Program-made: the position numbers and the translations under genes
Notes under the pieces: generated by a model
The model's input: the letters and a program-made list of their open reading frames with translations, nothing else
Told to the model about the DNA's origin: nothing
Database searches by the model: none
Part shown: positions 5,288-10,145 of the stretch, one piece after another
Numbering within the stretch: the first letter of the stretch is position 1
Layout: every line of letters starts with the position of its first letter
Assembly (NCBI GenBank): GCA_964558295.1
Contig: CAZLDQ010000207.1
Coordinates: 1-10,145, forward strand
Length of the DNA stretch: 10,145 bases
DNA from: JBDKTH01 sp964558295
GTDB taxonomy: Bacteria > Planctomycetota > Planctomycetia > Pirellulales > Thermoguttaceae
Reading direction: 5' to 3'

Positions 5288-7339
5288 ATGGCCCCAGAGG
5301 CGACCGCCTCCATGGATTGTCTAAGTCCTGCCCCCCTGATACGAGCCGCTGCCAAGCCGTTCCGGCTTGACTGGCGGTTGATGTGGGGGCTCGGGCTTGC
5401 GCTTTGCTTGATGCTTGGCGGCTGTGCTTCTTCGAAGATGGTTACTCTGCGAGAAGTCCCCAACAATCCGCTGGTTAACGAATTGCAGTTGACCTCGCGT
5501 TCCGGGCCGCAACCGAGTGAACGCACGTTGCAGTTCTTGCGGGTTTATGGGCTCAGCGACGATATCACGGGTGATCCACGCCAGTTGTTAGACAAGGTTC
5601 AGGCGATCATCGAGCACGAGCCGTCGGCCGACAAGGTCTATACCTTCGCTGAATTGAGCTACTTGGCCGCCCGCAAGGTGGAAGCGAAAGACCGCCAGCT
5701 GGCATTGAACCTCTATGGGGCTTCGGTTGTTCATGCGTATCAGTACCTCTTCGATCGACGATTCCGATACTTGCGGAACCCGTATGATCCGCACTTTCGC
5801 AGTGCCTGCGACTTGTACAACAGTGCGTTGGAAGCTGGTTTGCGGATTGTCTGCAAGAAGGATGGGCTGGTTCCCGAGAAGACCTACACGATTCAGACGG
5901 CCAGCGGCAGTTGGGACTTTCGCTGCGAGATTCGGGGGGACAAGTGGCGTCGGGAGGAGTTCGACCGTTTCGAGTTTGTTTCCGACTATGAGATCAAGGG
6001 GCTCAAAAATCACTACCAGAACTACGGGTTGGGGGTGCCTCTGATTGCCGTGCGTCGGAGATACGCGGGCGAACCGGCTGCTGCGAAGTACTATCCCGAG
6101 GGGCTGAGTTTCCCCGTGACCGCGTTTTTGAGGCCGAATCTTGAAGAGCGGCCGGATGAGGCCGACAAGACCGCTCGTCATCACGGGGTGTTGGAACTCT
6201 ACGACCCGCTGACCACCAATGATGTGGTGGTCGACGGGCTGAATGTCCCGCTGGAAAGCGATCTGACCACGCCGCTGGCCTACTTCTTGTCCAATCCGGC
6301 ACTGGGGAATTTAGCGAATACGGGCCTGCTGAACCCAGAGGCGCTTCTGAAGATCCAGCCGGGGCCGCGCGAGACGCTCTCCGGGCTCTATATGGTGCAA
6401 CCGTACCAGCCAGGAAAGATTCCCGTGCTCTTGGTGCACGGACTCTGGTCGAGCCCGATGACCTGGATGGAGATGTTCAACGACTTGCGCAGTTGTCCGG
6501 AGGTTCGCGAGCAATACCAGTTCTGGTTCTACCTTTATCCCACGGCTCAGCCGTTCTGGATCAGTGCCATGCAACTGCGCAAGCACTTGGCCGAGGCGCG
6601 GCAATTATTGGATCCTGAGCACAACGAACCGGCCCTAGATCAGATGGTGCTGGTCGGTCATAGCATAGGGGGGCTTGTGTCACGTATGCAGACGATCGAC
6701 AGCGGCGACGCCTTCTGGAAGCTCGTCAGCGACAAGCCGTTTGAGATGCTCAAGGCCGAGCCGGAAGTCCGTGAACGCCTGAAATCCTGCTTCTTTTTCC
6801 ATCCCAATCCTTCGGTGCGTCGGGTGGTGACGATCGGCACTCCCCATCGCGGCAGCCGGTATTCCAACGATACAACGCAGTGGCTCTTTGCCCAACTGAT
6901 CCGTTGGCCGCAGCAATTGCAGCAAAGCCAGGAAGCTCTGTTCCGCGAGAACCGAGATCTGTTGCGTCCCGACTCTGTGCTCAAGATCGCCAACAGCATC
7001 GACTCGCTTTCCCCTGCCTCGCCGGTTTTCGATGTCATGCTGGCCAGCTACGAGGCACCGTGGGTGAAGTACCACAGTATCATCGGTATGGTGCCGAAGA
7101 AGGGGCTCTTCGGCTCGTTGGCCGCCGGGACCGACGGCGTGGTGAGCTACGAGAGTGCGCATGTGGACGATGTCACCAGCGAACTGATTGTCCCCGCCGA
7201 TCACACCACGGTCCATTGTCATCCCTGGGCGGTGCTCGAAGTACGTCGGATTCTCTTGGAGCATCTGGCCGAATTGCGCGGAACATCGGCAGTGGAATTC
7301 TCCGCCATTCAGCCGGCAACCCTCATGGGGCCGAAGTGA
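5288..7339 (+). CDS. Lipoprotein-type alpha/beta hydrolase (putative lipase/esterase)
   Basis: A 683-residue protein. The N-terminus has a basic region, a hydrophobic core (LMWGLGLALCLML) and a lipobox-like LGGC with C46, so the mature protein is probably lipid-anchored outside the cytoplasmic membrane. The alpha/beta hydrolase domain spans about 370-670. VPVLLVHGLW (H384-G385) is the usual oxyanion-loop segment, and GHSIGG holds the nucleophile S459. TIGTPHRGS near residue 518 is lipase-like. D616 in GTDGVVS and H639 or H643 in DHTTVHCHP are candidate triad partners. The family hydrolyses lipids or other esters; the substrate is unknown. Residues about 50-370 match no domain I recognise and make the protein roughly twice the length of a simple lipase. 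The start is uncertain: the ATG at 5288 has no clear Shine-Dalgarno site, and an in-frame ATG at 5312 would also keep the lipobox. The stop lies 16 bases from that of convergent csrA. Confidence 0.85.
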   Translation: MAPEATASMDCLSPAPLIRAAAKPFRLDWRLMWGLGLALCLMLGGCASSKMVTLREVPNNPLVNELQLTSRSGPQPSERTLQFLRVYGLSDDITGDPRQLLDKVQAIIEHEPSADKVYTFAELSYLAARKVEAKDRQLALNLYGASVVHAYQYLFDRRFRYLRNPYDPHFRSACDLYNSALEAGLRIVCKKDGLVPEKTYTIQTASGSWDFRCEIRGDKWRREEFDRFEFVSDYEIKGLKNHYQNYGLGVPLIAVRRRYAGEPAAAKYYPEGLSFPVTAFLRPNLEERPDEADKTARHHGVLELYDPLTTNDVVVDGLNVPLESDLTTPLAYFLSNPALGNLANTGLLNPEALLKIQPGPRETLSGLYMVQPYQPGKIPVLLVHGLWSSPMTWMEMFNDLRSCPEVREQYQFWFYLYPTAQPFWISAMQLRKHLAEARQLLDPEHNEPALDQMVLVGHSIGGLVSRMQTIDSGDAFWKLVSDKPFEMLKAEPEVRERLKSCFFFHPNPSVRRVVTIGTPHRGSRYSNDTTQWLFAQLIRWPQQLQQSQEALFRENRDLLRPDSVLKIANSIDSLSPASPVFDVMLASYEAPWVKYHSIIGMVPKKGLFGSLAAGTDGVVSYESAHVDDVTSELIVPADHTTVHCHPWAVLEVRRILLEHLAELRGTSAVEFSAIQPATLMGPK

Positions 7340-7355
7340 AGGCCCATGGGTTTGC

Positions 7356-7640
7356 TCATGCGGGGGCTTTCGTGGCGATTTTGCAATGCCGACGCGAAGC
7401 TTGCGCCGCGTGAAATGACGCCGGTCCCACACCATGGGGCAGATTCTTCGAGGATGGTAAACTCGGGCGTGGGACCCGGCGTCTGATCTCTTCGGGAGCA
7501 AGCTCGCTGCGGAGGATTGTCACGCCAGTCGGTGCCTCGATGCCGATCTGGACCGAACGTCCCTTGATGCGGAGGATCGTGATCGTGATCTCAGGGCCGA
7601 TTTGGATTTGCTCTTCTTTCTTCCTCGACAGCACCAACAT
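7356..7640 (-). CDS. csrA: CsrA/RsmA carbon storage regulator with long C-terminal tail
   Basis: A 94-residue protein whose first 50 or so residues are classic CsrA: MLVLSRKKEEQIQIG at the start, then RSVQIGIEAP and VTILRSELAPEEIRRR. In the family the start of strand 1 (L4, R6) and the VxR segment near residue 44 bind GGA motifs in mRNA leaders, blocking translation or altering stability; the protein acts as a dimer. Most CsrA proteins have 60-75 residues. Here about 40 residues follow the core, rich in Pro/Ser/Arg/His and without a recognisable fold. Part of this tail is encoded by the inverted repeat at 7417-7483. The start ATG has AGGGAG six bases upstream. The gene stands alone, separated from the UVR gene by a probable terminator, and converges with the hydrolase gene. 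Confidence 0.92.
   Translation of the reverse strand: MLVLSRKKEEQIQIGPEITITILRIKGRSVQIGIEAPTGVTILRSELAPEEIRRRVPRPSLPSSKNLPHGVGPASFHAAQASRRHCKIATKAPA
7417..7483. repeat. Long GC-rich inverted repeat inside the 3' part of csrA
   Basis: GACGCCGGTCCCAC (7417-7430) is complementary to GTGGGACCCGGCGTC (7469-7483) except for one bulged base. The loop has 38 bases and contains a further short ACCAT/ATGGT pairing. It lies wholly inside csrA, covering about codons 53-75 of its tail, and about 80 bases downstream of the hydrolase stop on the plus strand. It could act as the hydrolase terminator; the plus-strand tail TGATCTCTT is only moderately U-rich. Confidence 0.7.
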
Positions 7641-7646
7641 GGCATG

Positions 7647-7670
7647 CTCCCTTCTGCCTTAGTAAGTTCC
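7647..7670 (-). promoter_or_regulatory. csrA leader with two GGA motifs, one in the Shine-Dalgarno site
   Basis: On the minus strand the leader reads ACGGAACTTACTAAGG and then AGAAGGGAG. The GGA at 7670-7668 and the GGA at 7650-7648 are 20 bases apart, and the second lies in the ribosome binding site of csrA itself. CsrA dimers elsewhere bridge two such GGA sites, so autorepression is plausible. The flanking bases match the full consensus poorly, so this is an inference. Confidence 0.4.
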
Positions 7671-7783
7671 GTTCGTCTGAGGCAGGCTAAAGCAGTCGGT
7701 GTGCCGAATCGGAGCGAATCGGCCGGAAAGATCGTAACCCGGCTGATGAAAAGAGGTTGGGAAACCGGGGGATAGGTCGTGCG

Positions 7784-7815
7784 AAAACCGCTACTGTACA
7801 AAATTACAATAGCGG
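7784..7815 (-). terminator. Probable intrinsic terminator of the UVR-motif gene
   Basis: CCGCTA (7788-7793) pairs with TAGCGG (7810-7815). After one mismatch, TGTA pairs with TACA around a six-base loop. On the minus strand the stem is followed by UUUU (complement of 7784-7787) and starts about 20 bases after the gene's stop. The U run is short, and the same dyad could instead be an operator upstream of csrA, but position and polarity favour a terminator. Confidence 0.55.
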
Positions 7816-7835
7816 GTGACGCGATTTACAAGCCC

Positions 7836-8573
7836 TTAGCGGTGCGAACGCCGCTGGGCAAGTTCGTCTCGTAGGCGAGCCGCCAACTCGTACTGCTCGG
7901 AGGCCACGGCGTCGGCCAACTGTTCGGAGAGTGTGCGGTTGATGTCGTAGTGCTCGCGCAACCAGTCCTGCAACTCGCTGAGTTGCTGGGCCATTTCGTT
8001 GTCGAAGGGCTCCTCGTCTTCGGCCTCTTCATAGGCTTCGCGGATGCGCTCCAGGCCGGAGTTGATCTCTTCAATGGCCGCCTCCGGTCCGCCGCTTTCC
8101 AACTGCGACAGTGCGGCAGCTTGGGTGCGGTGGAACAGTACGAAGGGACGATACTGCTCATGCGACAAGGTCCACTCTTCATTCGGCGAGTGGGCCTTCA
8201 CGAAATCCATCAGTGCCAAGGTGTGGTCCGCATCTTTGACGGCACGCTGGAAGTCGCGCAAGGCCAGCCAGCAGATGCGGCGATGGTAGAACTGGAAGAA
8301 CTCGCGGTCGATTTCCGCGGCCTGCTCCTCGGTTAATTCCAACTGCCCCTCCAGGCGAATATTTTCGCGATACAGGTAATCGAGATAGGTTGGCGCACCG
8401 TCCGGACGCTCCCCGTCTGGGCGTCCGACGGTCTCCATCTGGATAATCCCCATGTCGATCCGCATCTGGATGACTTCGCGACCGTCCTTGGCCTGCAACA
8501 GCCGCGCGCTGATCACGCCCGACTGATACGGCCATTTGCGCAGGATATAGTCAATATCTTGAAATTTGGCCAT
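7836..8573 (-). CDS. UvrB/UvrC (UVR) motif-containing protein
   Basis: A 245-residue protein of a type I associate with planctomycetes. The N-terminal part (MAKFQDIDYILRKWPYQSG, then DGREVIQMRIDMGIIQMETVGRP at about 30-52) is the conserved family signature. The middle is helical and rich in Glu/Gln, with a possible coiled-coil-like stretch at 160-210. The C-terminal LSEQLADAVASEQYELAARLRDEL (215-238) fits the UVR motif, a helical hairpin used for protein contacts in UvrB/UvrC and in Clp-protease adaptors such as McsA. The molecular function is not known to me; an adaptor or scaffold role is inferred from the UVR motif. I chose the ATG at 8573 because it starts the conserved N-terminus and lies downstream of the TATAAT box; the frame is open to 8645, upstream of that box. 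No clear Shine-Dalgarno site is visible. It ends just before the terminator at 7784-7815. Confidence 0.85.
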   Translation of the reverse strand: MAKFQDIDYILRKWPYQSGVISARLLQAKDGREVIQMRIDMGIIQMETVGRPDGERPDGAPTYLDYLYRENIRLEGQLELTEEQAAEIDREFFQFYHRRICWLALRDFQRAVKDADHTLALMDFVKAHSPNEEWTLSHEQYRPFVLFHRTQAAALSQLESGGPEAAIEEINSGLERIREAYEEAEDEEPFDNEMAQQLSELQDWLREHYDINRTLSEQLADAVASEQYELAARLRDELAQRRSHR

Positions 8574-8630
8574 GATGCAAAACGGAGGTGGAGAAGGGAT
8601 TCTGATGCTGCTAAGGGACAAGTACAACCA

Positions 8631-8653
8631 ATTATACTCGCGCACCGTCGGTG
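8631..8653 (-). promoter_or_regulatory. TATAAT box with adjacent palindrome before the UVR gene
   Basis: On the minus strand a perfect TATAAT (complement of 8631-8636) lies 57 bases before the ATG at 8573. Just upstream, within the expected -10/-35 spacer, is the dyad CACCG-A-CGGTG (8643-8653). The -35 region is poor (TGGCCG at 18 bases), so expression may depend on an activator or an extended element. The palindrome could be an operator. Read by eye only. Confidence 0.45.
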
Positions 8654-8690
8654 ACGGCCATGGTCCGCAAGAGTCCGGCGAGGTGAGGGG

Positions 8691-9107
8691 TTAGTCGTCG
8701 GTACTGCGACGCCGACGCTTCTTCTGCGACTGTTGCTGTTTGGCTTGCAGACGACGCTGAACCGATCCACGCGTCGGCTTGGTCGGCCTCCGCCGTTTTG
8801 GGGGCTGGGCTGCCTCGGTAAGCATGTGCCGCAGTTTTTCCAGGCAATCGGCCGTATTGCGCCCCGCATCGCGGAATCGCTGGCTAGTAATGGTCAGATC
8901 CCCAGAGGCGGTGATCTGGCGACGGTGGCGGGCGATCAGTCGCTTGCGAACATCGTCGGGAAGGCTTGGGCTCGTTAGCAGGGGCCAGCGTAAGATGGCT
9001 TTGCTGCTGACTTTATTCACATTTTGCCCCCCCGGCCCCGAGCTTCGGGCAAAGGTAAACTTAAACTCTCGCAAGGGGATGTGGATGTGTGCGTTGATGA
9101 CAAGCAT
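8691..9107 (-). CDS. arfB: ArfB-like peptidyl-tRNA hydrolase (ribosome rescue)
   Basis: A 138-residue protein, the usual length for ArfB (YaeJ). It has the class-I release-factor catalytic core without a codon-recognition domain: SSGPGGQNVNKVSSK at 22-36 with the GGQ motif (G26-G27-Q28) that triggers peptidyl-tRNA hydrolysis. A basic tail rich in Lys/Arg/Gln follows (about 104-135, RRRPTKPTRG then KKRRRR), as in ArfB, where it enters the empty mRNA channel of stalled ribosomes. I infer a back-up to trans-translation. Start choice: the ATG at 9107 has AGGAGG six bases upstream and gives the conserved short N-terminus. The isomerase gene ends 63 bases upstream on the same strand, so they may share a transcript. 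No clear terminator separates it from the UVR gene. Confidence 0.88.
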   Translation of the reverse strand: MLVINAHIHIPLREFKFTFARSSGPGGQNVNKVSSKAILRWPLLTSPSLPDDVRKRLIARHRRQITASGDLTITSQRFRDAGRNTADCLEKLRHMLTEAAQPPKRRRPTKPTRGSVQRRLQAKQQQSQKKRRRRSTDD

Positions 9108-9113
9108 AATGCC

Positions 9114-9119
9114 CCTCCT
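9114..9119 (-). promoter_or_regulatory. Shine-Dalgarno site fixing the arfB start
   Basis: On the minus strand AGGAGG lies six bases before the ATG at 9107. It rules out the in-frame ATG at 9140, which lacks such a site. Confidence 0.7.
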
Positions 9120-9163
9120 CCCCAAGCAAGTGGGTTGCAACAGGAGCCGAAAAGCCGCCCCCC

Positions 9164-9182
9164 CTGATGGTCAGGCCATCAG
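9164..9182 (-). repeat. Small perfect hairpin spanning the isomerase stop codon
   Basis: CTGATGG (9164-9170) and CCATCAG (9176-9182) form a perfect 7-base stem with a five-base loop that contains the TGA stop of the isomerase gene. On the minus strand the stem is followed by a G run, not U, so it is a poor intrinsic terminator. It may be chance, or it may protect the 3' end or limit read-through into arfB. Confidence 0.4.
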
Positions 9183-9974
9183 TGCTTGGTAGCCCTGTTT
9201 GGCGTGTTCAAGCAGGGCCCAGTAGTCGAGAGTCTCGATCTCTTCGCCCAACAGTTTCACATCATAGAACCCATCGTAGCCTGCGTCACGTAGGGCATCA
9301 ACGATCTCTTTGAGTGGTATGTCGCCTTGACCAAGGAGGCAACGATTCTGTTCACCATTAGGAGGGGACTTGGCATCTCCGAGTTGGACTAGTGCTATAT
9401 GGGGGGTAATTTGCGGGATGCGAGGGAGAATGTTCGGGTCGAGTCCCAGATGGTACGTATCGAAGACCAGCTTGACCTGGGGGCTTCCCGCTGTTTCGAT
9501 CAGGGCGAGGACGTCATCGACCGTGGTCAAAAAGGTGAATTGGCAGGCGCAGCCGGGATGCATCGGCTTGAGGCCCAAGAAGACCCCTTGTTCGGCGGCA
9601 ACAGGGATCAGTTCTTTGAGTGCGTCTTTGATCAGGCGTCGTGCATGGTTGAACGTGTGTCCTGCCCGAGCGCCGCTATAGACCACCAAAGTCTGGGCTT
9701 TCAATTCGCTTGCAGTCCGAATGGCCTCGATGGCGTCTTCGATGCTGGTGCGGAACGAGCGTCCGTCGCTGCCCGTGAACCCCCCCGCCCAAAGGAGGTG
9801 CGAGGCTTGCAGGCCGCTTTCGGCCAGCAATTCGATCCCTTTGGCTTCGCCGAAGTCAGACAGTTTCTGACGCCATACGCCAATAGCTGGGATGCCCGCC
9901 TTGGTGTAATTGGCCACATCCTCTTCGAACGACCAACGAAAGGTTGTCGTTTCATTGACTGACAACTGAGCCAT
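9171..9974 (-). CDS. Sugar phosphate isomerase/epimerase-like TIM-barrel protein
   Basis: A 267-residue protein of the xylose-isomerase-like TIM-barrel superfamily (AP endonuclease 2 fold), at its usual length. Typical segments are GLKPMHPGCACQFTF (134-148), KLVFDTYHLG (168-177, with D172 and H175), VQLGDAKSPPNGEQNRCLLGQGDIPL (196-221) and GYDGFYDVKLLGEE (232-245). Members isomerise or epimerise sugars and polyols, usually with a divalent metal held by two Glu, one Asp and one His. Here the two places where I expect those Glu residues read Lys (K136 and K240), so catalysis may differ or be lost. The rest of the fold looks intact, with no frameshift. The start ATG at 9974 has AAGGAG about ten bases upstream and a promoter-like sequence at 10039-10067. 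It is probably cytoplasmic, as there is no signal peptide. arfB follows 63 bases downstream. Substrate unknown. Confidence 0.85.
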   Translation of the reverse strand: MAQLSVNETTTFRWSFEEDVANYTKAGIPAIGVWRQKLSDFGEAKGIELLAESGLQASHLLWAGGFTGSDGRSFRTSIEDAIEAIRTASELKAQTLVVYSGARAGHTFNHARRLIKDALKELIPVAAEQGVFLGLKPMHPGCACQFTFLTTVDDVLALIETAGSPQVKLVFDTYHLGLDPNILPRIPQITPHIALVQLGDAKSPPNGEQNRCLLGQGDIPLKEIVDALRDAGYDGFYDVKLLGEEIETLDYWALLEHAKQGYQALMA

Positions 9975-10038
9975 CCCTGCGGTGCTCCTTGGCTGAACGG
10001 TTCACCCTGGGGAGTCCTCCCAGGTTCATCATCGCGGT

Positions 10039-10067
10039 AGTATGGAACATTCCCGTCTTGCTGTAAA
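10039..10067 (-). promoter_or_regulatory. Putative sigma-70-type promoter for the isomerase gene
   Basis: On the minus strand TTTACA (complement of 10062-10067, five of six -35 bases) and CATACT (complement of 10039-10044, four of six -10 bases) are separated by exactly 17 bases. The predicted transcript start is about 55-60 bases before the ATG at 9974. No other gene is visible in 9975-10145. Confidence 0.45.
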
Positions 10068-10145
10068 GCGCAACCGGCGAGCCTCGCGGCCGGAAGGGTG
10101 CACGTCAGCTTTTGCGCGCAGTGGCGGTGAGCGAGAAACGTCAAT

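Noticed and set aside
6680..7501. 273-codon minus-strand frame antisense to the hydrolase and overlapping csrA
   Set aside because: It is rich in His/Arg/Gly with no domain pattern, and lies opposite the strongly supported catalytic region of the hydrolase, so it is a GC-driven shadow.
8574..8645. Longer start for the UVR-motif protein at 8645
   Set aside because: The added residues do not fit the conserved N-terminus, and the TATAAT box at 8631-8636 would lie inside the coding region.
9399..9962. 187-codon plus-strand frame opposite the isomerase gene
   Set aside because: The minus strand encodes a clear TIM-barrel protein over the same bases; the plus-strand product has no recognisable motif and no good start signal.
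1..10145. A defence island, CRISPR array, toxin-antitoxin pair, prophage or insertion sequence
   Set aside because: I saw no regularly spaced repeats, transposase or integrase motifs, terminal inverted repeats with target duplications, or paired small toxin/antitoxin genes. The genes read as ordinary chromosomal planctomycete genes.

Overview
The window looks like chromosomal DNA of a planctomycete, most likely of the Pirellulales group. I infer this from the gene set, not from a search: a DUF1570-type secreted metallopeptidase-like protein, a short two-CxxC zinc-ribbon protein, a UvrB/UvrC-motif protein of a kind I associate with planctomycetes, a secreted carboxypeptidase-regulatory-like domain protein, and several small secreted or membrane proteins of unknown function. 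Base composition is moderately GC-rich. Some genes have strong Shine-Dalgarno sites and others have almost none. I saw no tRNA, rRNA, CRISPR array, transposon, prophage or attachment site.

Layout, left to right. Positions 1-55 hold the first codons of a minus-strand secreted protein that runs off the window. After a structured, gene-free stretch comes a minus-strand secreted protein (416-952) followed by a clear hairpin terminator (289-360). Next is a minus-strand cluster read from right to left: zinc-ribbon protein (2810-3103), CpsB/YwqE-like PHP phosphoesterase (1961-2761) and secreted DUF1570-like protein (1161-1961). The last two are joined by a TAATG stop/start overlap. A plus-strand secreted protein (3363-3872) meets a minus-strand NUDIX hydrolase (3861-4301) tail to tail with a 12-base overlap. 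A plus-strand four-helix membrane protein (4421-4975) follows, then a 312-base gap with a plausible promoter, then a large plus-strand lipoprotein alpha/beta hydrolase (5288-7339). That gene converges on csrA (7356-7640, minus) with only 16 bases between the stop codons. To the right, all on the minus strand, lie a UVR-motif protein (7836-8573), an ArfB-like ribosome-rescue hydrolase (8691-9107) and a xylose-isomerase-like TIM-barrel protein (9171-9974) with a recognisable promoter upstream.

How the genes work together: most are housekeeping or regulatory genes with separate jobs (post-transcriptional control, ribosome rescue, nucleotide clean-up, lipid or ester hydrolysis, sugar metabolism). 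The only tight unit is the CpsB/DUF1570 pair, perhaps with the zinc-ribbon gene. The isomerase, arfB and UVR genes could share a transcript, although the UVR gene also has a perfect TATAAT box of its own.

I did not find a convincing new multi-gene system. The best leads are (a) lysines at both positions where I expect metal-binding glutamates in the TIM-barrel protein, (b) a long GC-rich inverted repeat inside the 3' end of csrA that may terminate the convergent hydrolase transcript and that exposes an AGGAUG motif in its loop, (c) two GGA motifs in the csrA leader, consistent with autoregulation, and (d) a large unrecognised N-terminal region on the lipoprotein hydrolase.
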